In this document: one piece after another, positions 1 to 8,482 of the stretch | Numbering within the stretch: the stretch's first letter is position 1 | How the letters are laid out: each line of letters opens with the position of its first letter | NCBI RefSeq assembly: GCF_003014755.1 | Contig: NZ_PYAW01000013.1 | Span: forward strand, 1-39,377 | Reading direction: 5' to 3' | Length of the DNA stretch: 39,377 nt | Origin: Chitinophaga niastensis | Lineage (GTDB): Bacteria > Bacteroidota > Bacteroidia > Chitinophagales > Chitinophagaceae | Translations under genes and position numbers: made by a program | Notes under the pieces: model-generated | Databases searched by the model: none | Seen by the model: only the letters and a program-made list of their open reading frames with translations | Told to the model about the DNA's origin: nothing

Positions 1-63
1 GCAGGTCTTTGAAAAAAAATGTGTCGCTGACGGGAGGCGATCAGTGAAAATGCTGACGGGCCG

Positions 64-1095
64 TTGTGGGAAGAGACACATTACTATCCGTTTGGGTTGG
101 TGATGGCGGGGATTTCATCAAACGCGTTGAAAGGGACGAATTATCCGGAGAATCGGATAAAACTATTCGGAAAAGAAATACAGAATAAAGAGTTCTCTGA
201 TGAGAGCGGTCTTGAATGGTATGCCTATGGCATGAGAGAATATGACCAAAAGATAGGAAGATTCTTTCGTGTTGATCCGATTACCGAAAAATTTTATGCT
301 TTATCGCCTTATCAATATTGTGCTAATGATCCCGTTAAGAATGTTGATCTAGATGGTGCAGAAGAGCTGGATTTCAGGTTATATAATACACTGATTCAAA
401 ATACGCTGCAGAATCCCAATGGTACATCTGCAAAGCTATTAGGATCACTTATAGGCGTGGGAGGATCTGTTCGTGGGATGGCTGAAGGTGTATTCAATGC
501 AATTTCACATCCTGTTCAAACAGTTGAAGGACTTGCGAGAATGACATCCCAATCCACGGCGCAGAATGCAGCAGACTACGGGGTAAATGTTGCATCACAA
601 TATATTAACGCTGGCAATAATACCTTTAGCACTTACGCAACTGGGGCACATATAGCTACTGATATTGCAATGGCATTATCCCCAATAAAGGAAGGAGCAT
701 TTACAAAAGAAGGAGCGCTTGCTAAGAATGTATTTGGCGACTTGACCTCCATCAATGATATAGGGAAAACGGGAGAAGCACTTACTAAAGGAGTTTTAGA
801 AAAACAGTTTCCAGGAGCTGAAATATTACAACAAGTAGACGTAAAGATGGATGGTGCTAATATGACAGCTGACTTTGTAGTGGTTAAAGAAGGTAAAATA
901 ATTGGCATGTTTGAATCGAAAGTAAATAACAGCAAATTAAGCAACGGGCAGAAACTATTTTTTAATGATGGTGATGCAGGAATTTTATCAGGAAAAAATG
1001 CTGGAAGATTTAAAGGTGTACAGGTTGATCCTTCTAATATACAAACAGGCGTTTATCGGTGGGACTCTAAAACCATGGCTTTTACAGTACAATAA
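64..1095 (+). CDS. RHS core tip with nuclease-like C-terminal toxin, N-terminus missing
   Basis: This is the end of an RHS polymorphic toxin. The first ~95 residues are the RHS core, with HYYPFGL near the start, the YGMREYDQKIGRFFRVDP segment and the closing NPVKNVDLDG that marks the toxin boundary. The variable part follows; its last ~100 residues contain D270, then E284-S-K286, spaced as in PD-(D/E)XK nucleases, so a DNase toxin is likely (inference). RHS-like residues can be read back to about base 43, but in-frame stops lie at 10-12 and 28-30, so the large RHS shell is not joined to this tip. The start used is TTG and probably not a real initiation site. It reads as a displaced orphan tip. 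Immunity-like genes follow directly downstream. Confidence 0.8.
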   Translation: MWEETHYYPFGLVMAGISSNALKGTNYPENRIKLFGKEIQNKEFSDESGLEWYAYGMREYDQKIGRFFRVDPITEKFYALSPYQYCANDPVKNVDLDGAEELDFRLYNTLIQNTLQNPNGTSAKLLGSLIGVGGSVRGMAEGVFNAISHPVQTVEGLARMTSQSTAQNAADYGVNVASQYINAGNNTFSTYATGAHIATDIAMALSPIKEGAFTKEGALAKNVFGDLTSINDIGKTGEALTKGVLEKQFPGAEILQQVDVKMDGANMTADFVVVKEGKIIGMFESKVNNSKLSNGQKLFFNDGDAGILSGKNAGRFKGVQVDPSNIQTGVYRWDSKTMAFTVQ

Positions 1096-1108
1096 AGAAT
1101 TACTAAAA

Positions 1109-1807
1109 ATGACACAGAAAGAAGTATTACGGAAAATCATTGACCTACTTACAAATGAGTTGAGGGCGTTTGACTTTGGACCCTCTTATAAAGAGCAAGG
1201 GTTTATCAGACGGACCAGCGGTACCATTTTTGTGTACCAGTTCCTTATCTATAACAGGACAGTTCTTAAAACTGGTGCAAAGGTTTTTTTGATTGAGCCG
1301 TATATATGGGTTGGTATAAAGGAAATAGAGAAATATTATAAAGAAATCACACTGAATACTGAAATAAAAACAGATACGGATTTTATAACTATTGGAAATA
1401 GTATTGCAGGGATATTAGCCAACCCAAACGGTTTGTACGAGAACCGTAATAAAAGCCTTGACTTGCATGTATTCGATGAAAAGCATATTCTCCTCGTCGC
1501 TGAACAGCTATTAAAGCAATTTAAAGAAGTAGCATTACCTTATTGTTTGAAGTATGCGACTGTAGGAATGGTTGACAAGATTATCAACACAAAACCGGAT
1601 GAATATAAAGTTCATACACAAAACGACAATTACCGTATACTTAAGGGTATCATTGCCGCAAAGCTTAATAATAATCCAGATTTGGACGAACTTATTAAAA
1701 TATATGATAAGCAGATAATCGAGCGAGATATGTATAATGCTACAGACGAGATGTTACTTTTAAAAGGCATTCTCCCCAAAATAAAGACAAGCATTACAGA
1801 TAAATAG
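1109..1807 (+). CDS. Probable immunity protein, 232 aa
   Basis: A 232-residue soluble protein with no signal peptide or membrane segment. The ATG at 1109 is 13 bases after the toxin stop, the usual spacing between an RHS toxin tip and its immunity gene; a longer reading starting at 965 would overlap the toxin and is not favoured. The N-terminal half (GFIRRTSGTIFVYQFL, then PYIWVGIKEIEKYY) resembles DUF4304-type proteins, which are common beside contact-dependent toxins. The assignment rests mainly on position and size. The toxin partner would be the nuclease-like tip just upstream. Confidence 0.7.
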   Translation: MTQKEVLRKIIDLLTNELRAFDFGPSYKEQGFIRRTSGTIFVYQFLIYNRTVLKTGAKVFLIEPYIWVGIKEIEKYYKEITLNTEIKTDTDFITIGNSIAGILANPNGLYENRNKSLDLHVFDEKHILLVAEQLLKQFKEVALPYCLKYATVGMVDKIINTKPDEYKVHTQNDNYRILKGIIAAKLNNNPDLDELIKIYDKQIIERDMYNATDEMLLLKGILPKIKTSITDK

Positions 1808-1872
1808 GACGGATTTTAATAAAGCAAAGAAAGTTTATTGAAACGATGAATTTCCTACTAGGGTAATATAAA

Positions 1873-2382
1873 ATGAAAGAAGATATATTTAACATTATAA
1901 ATGAAATAAATAAATTTTCTCCAATGGCTGCTGTTTTGGGGGAGCCAATTATTGACAATAGAGTTTCTAAATTCGAAGAAGAATTTGGAGTTAAATTACC
2001 CGAAGATTTTAAGTTGTTCATATCAGAAATTAATGGATTTAGTCTTATGGGGACTGAAGTTTATGGGATTTATTTTGATGATAAAAACCCAAATACTTTG
2101 GGGGAAATTTATAAGTATGAGCATCGGGGTGTACAAGTTCCAATGCCTAATTACTTGGTCCCTTTTTCCCCAGATGGTGGAGGTAATTACTATTGTTTTG
2201 ATACGAGAATTATAGAAAATGATTCTTGCCCAATAGTCTTTTTTGAAACACACTATATTTATCAACATGATACTTCTCCTGCAGTTACAAATAATAGTTT
2301 CGTCGATTGGGTAAATGAGGTAGTATTGGATTCGACATTGGAAGATTATAATTATGATGGCAGTCCTCGTGAAGAAGCTTAA
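1873..2382 (+). CDS. SMI1/KNR4-family immunity protein
   Basis: 169 residues with the SMI1/KNR4 (SUKH) pattern: VSKFEEEFGVKLPEDFKLFI, then INGFSLMGTEVYGI, a YLVPFSPDGGGNYYCFDT strand-turn region and a final FVDWVNEV helix. SUKH proteins are among the commonest immunity proteins of bacterial polymorphic toxins, where they bind and block the cognate toxin in the cytosol. It lies 65 bases after the preceding gene and is closed by a strong hairpin terminator, so the toxin tip and two immunity genes form one transcription unit. Which of the two protects against the upstream toxin cannot be told from sequence; the other may be left from a lost toxin. Confidence 0.9.
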   Translation: MKEDIFNIINEINKFSPMAAVLGEPIIDNRVSKFEEEFGVKLPEDFKLFISEINGFSLMGTEVYGIYFDDKNPNTLGEIYKYEHRGVQVPMPNYLVPFSPDGGGNYYCFDTRIIENDSCPIVFFETHYIYQHDTSPAVTNNSFVDWVNEVVLDSTLEDYNYDGSPREEA

Positions 2383-2402
2383 TTTCTTAACTCAATAAAC
2401 AG

Positions 2403-2431
2403 AAAAGCCACAGGCGTTTCTTGTGGCTTTT
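2403..2431 (+). terminator. Hairpin terminator after the SMI1/KNR4 gene
   Basis: Arms AAAAGCCACA and TGTGGCTTTT pair perfectly around a 9-base loop. It has A and T runs on both sides, so it can act in both directions. It separates the first toxin/immunity cassette from the next. Confidence 0.85.
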
Positions 2432-2466
2432 ACTGTTTGAAACAAAAGAGGCAGACCTGAGCTCAG

Positions 2467-2655
2467 TTGCAGTATCAATCAGGGCACTACCGCCATTACA
2501 GTGATATACCGAATGCAATAGAAAATGTGGAGGGCGCCACAGGCAATAGTTATGTTTTAGCACAAGGGAATAAAACAGTGTATATATATAATGCTGGAGG
2601 AACAGTAGCTACATTTTCATTCCAACAGTTTTTTAGTATTGGTATAAAGAAATAA
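2467..2655 (+). CDS. Orphan toxin tail fragment
   Basis: About 62 residues, read from a TTG preceded by an in-frame stop at 2458-2460. The sequence (HYRHYSDIPNAIENVEG, then a strand-rich GNKTVYIYNAGG section) has no initiation signal. It ends 6 bases before the next gene, as the tail of an RHS C-terminal toxin would. It is most likely a toxin tail displaced from its RHS body and kept as raw material for recombination. No catalytic motif is visible and it may not be translated. Confidence 0.4.
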   Translation: MQYQSGHYRHYSDIPNAIENVEGATGNSYVLAQGNKTVYIYNAGGTVATFSFQQFFSIGIKK

Positions 2656-2661
2656 AAGCTC

Positions 2662-3129
2662 ATGAAAAAAAGATATTGGATAACGTCTCTTTTATTACTT
2701 GTCTCTTGTTTGGCATTTGGGCAGAGTGCAGACAACACGGAATCAAAAGATTCCACAAATATATATTATCAAGCATTGAGTTATTATTGTTCACGACTCT
2801 CATCAGAGCACCTACAGACGTTGTTATTAGAAGAAAATAATATAACTACTGAAAGTATTCCTCGACATATGGGGGCTTATAATATCGAGGTGCTTGATGT
2901 TTTTAAAGTTCAAAATAGATTGAAAAAGAAAAATTCGTTAATGCTCATTAGGATAGTTCCATTGCGTATTAAGAATGGAAAGTTTTTTATAAATATCATT
3001 CCGTTTAATGTAGTAAACACGGCTACGGGAGTAAATTATATTAATAGTGGAGGAAGTACTGTTGAATTTTTATATGATTGTTCAAATAAGAAGCTTAATG
3101 TTTTAGCAGTAAAAACCAGCGGTATATAA
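2662..3129 (+). CDS. Exported protein, probable immunity partner
   Basis: 155 residues beginning MKKRYWITSLLLLVSCLAFG: a basic start and a hydrophobic stretch with a possible lipobox (LVSC), though cleavage after FGQ by signal peptidase I is also possible. The mature part is mixed alpha/beta and belongs to no family I recognise. It begins 6 bases after an orphan toxin tail and ends just before a 17-bp terminator hairpin, so by position it should be the immunity protein for that toxin. An exported immunity protein would imply a toxin acting in the periplasm or envelope (inference). Confidence 0.65.
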   Translation: MKKRYWITSLLLLVSCLAFGQSADNTESKDSTNIYYQALSYYCSRLSSEHLQTLLLEENNITTESIPRHMGAYNIEVLDVFKVQNRLKKKNSLMLIRIVPLRIKNGKFFINIIPFNVVNTATGVNYINSGGSTVEFLYDCSNKKLNVLAVKTSGI

Positions 3130-3173
3130 TTACACAAAAGCCGCAGGCAAAAAAAACTGCGGCTTTTGTGTAA
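3130..3173 (+). terminator. Strong 17-bp hairpin terminator
   Basis: TTACACAAAAGCCGCAG and CTGCGGCTTTTGTGTAA form a perfect 17-bp stem around a 10-base loop. A and T tracts lie in both arms, so termination in both directions is likely. It closes the second toxin-tail/immunity cassette. Confidence 0.9.
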
Positions 3174-3197
3174 AAGTATTTAAGTAAATAATAAAAA

Positions 3198-3548
3198 ATG
3201 GATAAGCAAGAATTTATTGAATTAGTAAGGCAGTTTGTTGTAGAAAGCACTATTAATGGAACAGGGTCTGTGTTGACAAGCCCTCCAGGTCGGTCACCCC
3301 ATAAGGATTTAGTCGAAGTGTCTAAATGGTTTAATAATTTAGGTAATGTAGATAAAGAAAATGTGATTAAAGTGATAAGAAGAGCGGTTGAAGGGAGCGT
3401 TTTCTCTTTCTTATGTGTGCTAGATGGAGTGAGAGCGATAGAAAGTGGACCTGATAGGGGAATATTAAGACTACTTTACGTGAAGGATGGTAAAGAAGTT
3501 GTTTTAAACGATGAAAATGATGGCTACGATCTCCACGACTTATTATAG
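3198..3548 (+). CDS. Small immunity-like protein, 116 aa
   Basis: A small acidic soluble protein: N-terminal helix MDKQEFIELVRQFVVEST, a middle VSKWFNNLG section, the hydrophobic segment VFSFLCVLDGVRAIE and a final YVKDGKEVVLNDEN strand pair. The WFN..(N)V...VIRRAVE..VF.FL.VLDG pattern resembles short unnamed proteins that accompany RHS toxins, but I cannot name a family. It starts 25 bases after a terminator with no toxin tail in front, so it looks like an orphan immunity gene whose toxin has been lost. Cytosolic location is expected. Confidence 0.7.
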   Translation: MDKQEFIELVRQFVVESTINGTGSVLTSPPGRSPHKDLVEVSKWFNNLGNVDKENVIKVIRRAVEGSVFSFLCVLDGVRAIESGPDRGILRLLYVKDGKEVVLNDENDGYDLHDLL

Positions 3549-3580
3549 TTGCATAAAAAGCTCACACTTCGCCGATCTCA

Positions 3581-3778
3581 TTGGTAGAAATAGATCCCAA
3601 AACTGGTAAACATAATAGGCAGCTATATGAGAACCATCCTGAAGGTGCAGATGGTCTTAAGAAACATAACTTAGATCTTTATACATACGCATTTTGTGAT
3701 CCGATAACATTAGAATATTCGGATGGAAAAATTAAAGGCTCTTTAGAGCCAGAAAATCAGGACACTATAATACATTAA
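3581..3778 (+). CDS. Orphan toxin tail fragment
   Basis: About 65 residues from a TTG start, with an in-frame stop upstream at 3554-3556. The reading (EIDPKTGKHNRQLYENHPEG, then DLYTYAFCDPITLEYSDG) is hydrophilic and has no signal peptide. Lying between an immunity-like gene and an exported-protein fragment, and lacking a good start codon, it fits a detached toxin tail. Function unknown; translation uncertain. Confidence 0.35.
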   Translation: MVEIDPKTGKHNRQLYENHPEGADGLKKHNLDLYTYAFCDPITLEYSDGKIKGSLEPENQDTIIH

Positions 3779-3794
3779 CTCCAAATATATCACT

Positions 3795-4055
3795 ATGAAA
3801 TTTCCCCTACTTGTATTAATAATATCCATAGGAATTAAATGCAGTGCCCAGTTTAATGCTTATGATGAACACTTAGAGCAATCCACCGTAGCTCTTTATA
3901 AACAAGCGGGAGAAAAATATTTTTTTCATGGAACAGGGTTTTATTTCAGAGATACCGTAATTCAATCTGACTATTTGGTAACATGCGAACATGTATTAAG
4001 AAATGGATATATTGCAATTCGGTATTCACTTATTTTTAGTAAATTCCACTTGTAA
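3795..4055 (+). CDS. Truncated trypsin-like serine protease, N-terminal part
   Basis: 86 residues with a signal peptide (MKFPLLVLIISIGIKCSAQ) followed by a strand pattern ending HGTGFYFRD and YLVTCEHVLRNG. The latter matches the region around the catalytic histidine of trypsin-like proteases of the DegP/trypsin_2 kind. The aspartate and serine parts are absent: the frame stops at 4055, soon after the His motif, so the product cannot be an active protease. It may be a decayed immunity or accessory gene of the toxin array. The break lies close to the start of the SIR2 gene, which suggests that the insertion or deletion which brought that gene in cut this one. Confidence 0.5.
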   Translation: MKFPLLVLIISIGIKCSAQFNAYDEHLEQSTVALYKQAGEKYFFHGTGFYFRDTVIQSDYLVTCEHVLRNGYIAIRYSLIFSKFHL

Positions 4056-4137
4056 AAGCTTGTGGCCTAGCGACAGTGATAAGTGCGTAATGGCCGGCAA
4101 GTGGCAGTAATAAATTTTACGTATAATAACCCATGTA

Positions 4138-6027
4138 ATGCAGCTTGAAAAAATTTTTGATCTTGTAAGAAAAGAAGATGTTGTTTTATGGATTGGTTCT
4201 GGGTTCTCTCTTTATGCAGGTTACCCTAATGGAAAACAACTATCTTCCACAATCTATCAATCTTTGTCACCGGCAGAGAAGGCTGAAATTTCTGAAAACT
4301 TGTTCCTTGCAGATTTAACAGAACAATATGTAAGGCTTAAAGCAGGAAGCAGAAATTCACTAGTTGCGCTTCTTAGAAAAGAGCTTAATAAAGCTCCACA
4401 ATCTACGAAATGGCATGAAGTGCTTGCCAAGATTCCTCATTTAAAGACTATTGTGACTACCAATTATGATCATTTATTTGAGCTTGCTTATAAACAGATA
4501 ATATACCCAATCATTTTCGAGAAAGATGTTTCTTATCGGGATGACAGAGTTGAGTTGATAAAGTTACATGGCGATATAAATCATCCTGATACAATTGTAA
4601 TCACGAAGACCGACTACGCAGAATTCTTTCGCAAAAACACGCAAGGGAATCTAATCTGGACATTGATCAAAGAACGGATATCTAATAAATCCATTGTTTT
4701 TATTGGATATGATATGGAAGACGATAATATCAGCAATATGTTCAAAGAAATTACCGAGGCGCTAGGAACTAATAGAAAGGAAATGTTTTTGATTGCTCCG
4801 GGGCTCAAACAACATAAAATTGACTACCTCGTTCGGATGGGCATCCAGTATTTAAACTTTAAAGGAGAACCCTTTGTTGAAAAGCTATATGATAACATTA
4901 AAGACCGAATAAGTACTGATTTTTCAAACGGCGACGTATCTGTAGAAACACTGGGTAAATTTTTTGCAAAGAATGATTTAGCCGTCGACCTCAAAACAGT
5001 TGGAGACCGGTTCAAGATCTCATCTGTTAAAAGTTTGCGAGACCTCTCCAATGGCAGGCTCAAATTGCAATTTAAGAATGATAAACAGTTTATAAAATCC
5101 TTCTACGAATTTATTCACGAGAAAAAACTTGGTCAGCTGTGTATTGAGGGCAATCAACTTGAAAGTTTCAAGTTACTGTTAAACGACGTGAATATAATAA
5201 CCGATAATTTGGGTGATTATCAATTGCAAATTCGATCGATACCTAAAAGAGAAGGAACTGTCAGCTTACTATTTGAAGATGGATCAGAATTTGAAAATGT
5301 AGAATACAAATTGTACACGACCCAAAATTCATTGGAGATTATATCAAGCTTTAAAAATTGTACTTATACACTCCAAGCCTGCGTCAATGTCCTTGCTGAT
5401 GAAGATGAAACAATTAATGCTACTTTTAAGTTTACCCAGTCCCCTGCGTTTAATAACGTGAATGATGCGATTGCGTCTTATAAGTTGTGCTTAAACTTAG
5501 CCAAAGGAAATGCAGTTACAGTTTTTCTTCCAAATGTTAGTAATGGAATACTATTAAAGCCAAGAAATTCCAATTTCCCAACAGACTCGCTGGAGTCAAA
5601 TATTGCTTTTTTTGAATGCCTCAAAAAAATAGAAAAACTTTACAATGTAAGATTTATAAATATCGGAGAGTATAGCAGTGAGGAATTTGATAATGCATTT
5701 AAACTCGTTCAATTTGCAAATGAGGGTCACTATGTTCAAGATTGGGACGAGGAATTAGAATGGGAAATAATAAAGGACTCACCTCTCGATCTATTGTTAA
5801 CCATACAAAAAGGCGCTCAATTTGAAGCAGAATCTACTAAACTGGAACAGATAAAACTCTTTGACAAAGAAATCACGTTGGGTTATCTCATCCTAGAGCC
5901 TTTGGATCTTTACATAGTTAACTTGACAGAAGTAATAAATAAGGAAACATCTATTGTAAAAATAAGATCCAAGTCAAAAAAGATTAAGCTCCGGTATACT
6001 CAAACCCCAAGAAGCGATAATCCTTAA
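4138..6027 (+). CDS. SIR2-domain protein, possible NAD-degrading defence protein
   Basis: 629 residues. The N-terminal ~260 form a SIR2-like Rossmann domain: GSGFS at 20-24 (nucleotide loop), TTNYD at 107-111 with the key N109, KLHGD at 142-146 with the likely catalytic H144, and VFIGYDMEDDNI at 187-198. SIR2 domains of this bacterial type degrade NAD in anti-phage systems such as Thoeris ThsA and DSR. The C-terminal ~360 residues (mixed strands, no transmembrane segments, no SLOG motif that I recognise) are probably the sensor. No obvious partner gene is adjacent, so it may work alone. It sits inside a degraded RHS locus, between a truncated protease and an RHS remnant. Catalytic motifs are intact; the defence role is inference. 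Confidence 0.85.
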   Translation: MQLEKIFDLVRKEDVVLWIGSGFSLYAGYPNGKQLSSTIYQSLSPAEKAEISENLFLADLTEQYVRLKAGSRNSLVALLRKELNKAPQSTKWHEVLAKIPHLKTIVTTNYDHLFELAYKQIIYPIIFEKDVSYRDDRVELIKLHGDINHPDTIVITKTDYAEFFRKNTQGNLIWTLIKERISNKSIVFIGYDMEDDNISNMFKEITEALGTNRKEMFLIAPGLKQHKIDYLVRMGIQYLNFKGEPFVEKLYDNIKDRISTDFSNGDVSVETLGKFFAKNDLAVDLKTVGDRFKISSVKSLRDLSNGRLKLQFKNDKQFIKSFYEFIHEKKLGQLCIEGNQLESFKLLLNDVNIITDNLGDYQLQIRSIPKREGTVSLLFEDGSEFENVEYKLYTTQNSLEIISSFKNCTYTLQACVNVLADEDETINATFKFTQSPAFNNVNDAIASYKLCLNLAKGNAVTVFLPNVSNGILLKPRNSNFPTDSLESNIAFFECLKKIEKLYNVRFINIGEYSSEEFDNAFKLVQFANEGHYVQDWDEELEWEIIKDSPLDLLLTIQKGAQFEAESTKLEQIKLFDKEITLGYLILEPLDLYIVNLTEVINKETSIVKIRSKSKKIKLRYTQTPRSDNP

Positions 6028-6056
6028 CACCTTTCGCTCTATTTTTAAATGCTTTA

Positions 6057-6378
6057 TTGCTATCAAAATCCGACTGGATTCGAACCATAACTACGCTGTA
6101 TGACTTTAACGAGAAAGTATTAAGCACGTATTTACGCCATAAAAACCAACGCTGTGGCCCTACCCCGCAAACGACCGTGCTGACCATGATGGCCTATGAT
6201 GCTGCTGGCAGATTGACCAGCATAAAGAAAAGGCTAAACGATACAAGCTGCTGACTATAAGCAGGTATAATCATTTGAATCTTCCCGATAGTATTGCCAT
6301 GTGGGGTAAAGGTTATGTAGAATATACCTATGATGCGTCAGGTAATAAGCTACGCAAAAAAGTAACAGATGTACGATG
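6057..6378 (+). pseudogene. Remnant of RHS YD-repeats
   Basis: Two reading frames together carry RHS repeat text: MMAYDAAGRLTSIKKRLND in one, then, after a frame change and stop near 6250, RYNHLNLPDSIAMWGKGYVE and YTYDASGNKLRKKVTD in another. These are standard YD-repeat motifs from the RHS shell, here frameshifted and without either end. This indicates that the 1-6.4 kb region derives from one or more full RHS genes broken by deletion and insertion. Confidence 0.75.
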
Positions 6379-6458
6379 AACACACATTAAAAGTTGGTGA
6401 TAGTTTGAGGCAATCGATAGATTTTGGTTTATCAAAATCAATTTAAGGTATCCGACTG

Positions 6459-6854
6459 TCATGAAAAAAGTGGGAACCAAAAAACTACCTGCTTCAAATT
6501 AGTATCAATAGTGAAGCTGATGTTGGTATAAAATTCCACTTCCTTGGATTCCTCCTCTTGAATTTCTTCTTCATAGCCATCCTCTTCGTCTTTATCAAAC
6601 GTAAAGATAGCTGTATACTCTAATTTTACTAGCCCGTTTTTACCGTCGTACTCAGCTCTTGGGATACAAAAGTCTGCAACCACAGGATGCGTGCACTTAT
6701 ATTTATACTTATGGTAAGTTGCAAGCTTTTCGCATATTTTCTTGTAATAAAGGTCATCAAAAAGGATAAGCGCTAAAAACTCACCCACATCCAATTTATC
6801 ATTACGGACCATTTCATAGGCGTCTTCAGGGTAGCTTGAGGCCAATCTCTTCAT
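6459..6854 (-). CDS. Hypothetical acidic protein, 131 aa
   Basis: 131 residues, soluble, no signal peptide. The middle is very acidic (FDKDEEDGYEEEIQEEESKE), followed by strands VEFYTNISFTID and KQVVFWFPLF. No family is recognised. It is opposite in direction to the RHS locus and in the same direction as the mobile-element genes that follow. Its size and acidity would fit another immunity protein, but nothing in its neighbourhood proves this. Confidence 0.6.
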   Translation of the reverse strand: MKRLASSYPEDAYEMVRNDKLDVGEFLALILFDDLYYKKICEKLATYHKYKYKCTHPVVADFCIPRAEYDGKNGLVKLEYTAIFTFDKDEEDGYEEEIQEEESKEVEFYTNISFTIDTNLKQVVFWFPLFS

Positions 6855-7006
6855 TGGAATATATTATATTGGATCGTGCATAATATTTTAAACCAACTAA
6901 ATTTAGGCAATTATCCGTAAGTAACCGCGAGCATCCCCTAAAGTTCTCTTCTTTATTCTTGGAATTAATGAAATCCATACCATCGGAATTATAAATAGCA
7001 TCACGA

Positions 7007-8101
7007 CTATTTTTTACTTTCCTTGATATCTTTAGCTAACTTGATAAGGTCTTCTTCGCGTTCATACGCTTTAAGTTTACCAGTGAGGCAACCAAGCCGA
7101 TAATCAATACCTCCAACAAGGCGCCAGTTGGTGAGATAAAGGCTTTGTTGAATACAGATTGTAGCAGCCTTGATGCTTTTTTTATCGTTGCGATCTGTTG
7201 GGTCCTGGATGTTGAAGGGAACGACGGCCCAAGTTTTCATCTCTGGTTGGGCGAAGAAGAATTTGATGAAACCGGTGCTTTCAATTGCTTTTTGCAGACG
7301 GTTTTCAAGGGCGGGAATAGTGAGTTTTTCGATCTTATCTACCTCATAGTGTTCTTTGAGCAGTTGTTCCTTTTGTTCCTCCTCAATCGAATCAAACAGA
7401 TTTGCCAGTGCTTCAAGGTCTTCGTAGAAGGTCCTCCCATTGAAAAAAGACAGGCAGTATTTCTGCCGGTCATCTTCAGTGACTGGTAGTTCCGGCCTTT
7501 GTATAGCGTTTAGATTGAGTTCATCGTTTTTCACACTCCCACACATGGGGCAGGTAGTAGTCGTATATAGAACGTCATTTTCCTTATAGCTTTCCCGAGT
7601 TACTTCATAGCCGCATTGCCCACAGGTTGGCCAGGGAAAAAAGAACTCACGACCATTTGGGTAGATTACTTTTCGAGGCGCATGGCTGGCAGGACATTCG
7701 AATACAAACAGTAAAGGAATTGATTCCACGTCAAAGAAATGGAGACAGAACCGCATGGGAGCTCCGCAGGAATCGCAGGTTATGTTTGTGGGCAAGGGAT
7801 GCGTTGCCACCAACCGATCCTGATGCTCATCAGCCGTCATCCATTCCCGGATCGTAGCTTCACGGTTCCTAGCTCTAGATATAGCTGTATTTTTAAATGA
7901 CTTGAAATCCATGCAATGTTGAATCTCTATTTTACACCTATCGTGCGAATCTGTCACTTCCTGTAGTTCTGTTGACTCTTTTGCTTCAAGCATCTTCAGT
8001 TCCTGAATTGTAAAGCGGTCGTAACGATCTGTATAAAACTTGTCAGGCTTGCGATATTTTTCCATTTTGTGATTTTTGAGGCTGGGTAAAGTATTAGTCA
8101 T
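7007..8101 (-). CDS. Protein with three CxxC zinc knuckles, mobile-element cargo
   Basis: 364 residues from the ATG at 8101; an in-frame GTG at 8116 would add five residues and is less likely. The middle carries CDSCG, CGQCG and CPMCG motifs, so one or two zinc ribbons are likely. The N-terminal third is charged and helical; the C-terminal part is helical with FFNGRTFYEDLEALANLFD. No enzyme motif is visible and I do not recognise the family. It lies at the downstream end of a minus-strand group with replication and excision-type genes, separated from them by about 380 bases. It may bind DNA or RNA (inference from the zinc ribbons). Confidence 0.7.
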   Translation of the reverse strand: MTNTLPSLKNHKMEKYRKPDKFYTDRYDRFTIQELKMLEAKESTELQEVTDSHDRCKIEIQHCMDFKSFKNTAISRARNREATIREWMTADEHQDRLVATHPLPTNITCDSCGAPMRFCLHFFDVESIPLLFVFECPASHAPRKVIYPNGREFFFPWPTCGQCGYEVTRESYKENDVLYTTTTCPMCGSVKNDELNLNAIQRPELPVTEDDRQKYCLSFFNGRTFYEDLEALANLFDSIEEEQKEQLLKEHYEVDKIEKLTIPALENRLQKAIESTGFIKFFFAQPEMKTWAVVPFNIQDPTDRNDKKSIKAATICIQQSLYLTNWRLVGGIDYRLGCLTGKLKAYEREEDLIKLAKDIKESKK

Positions 8102-8482
8102 CGTTTTTAAAGGCACTAAAGGTATTTTTAAATTTATGAAAAGAAATGCAGCACAACAACTCGGAAGTTACTTTGAGTAACTACACGAAAACCAGATCGG
8201 GTTGAACTAAATGGTCAAACTCTTCAATAGTGAACATGTATGGCTTGCCTTGGTGAATTATATATATTCATATGGATACAGTCTTTCCTATTGCATATTT
8301 TAGTAACTTATTGGATAATATCCTCTCTTTTAGATGAAGCGAGCAACTACCCGGACTATCTGTCGTAATCATGCGCCTTATATTCCTGTCCACAAACAGT
8401 AAGCAAACGGGTACTGTGGGCATCGCTGCCAGTCAGTGATACAAATGAAGGATACATAACAGATTTATTAAGTGAAGGTTTG
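8102..8482. other. Intergenic stretch, no firm gene
   Basis: No convincing gene. A 33-codon minus-strand reading at 8356-8457 starts with ATG and is followed by no recognisable domain. No terminator-grade hairpin was seen. Confidence 0.4.

Noticed and set aside
2023..2268. Minus-strand frame over the SMI1/KNR4 gene
   Set aside because: Shadow of a well-supported gene on the plus strand.
8356..8457. 33-codon minus-strand reading from an ATG
   Set aside because: Too short, with no domain, coupling or hairpin to support it.
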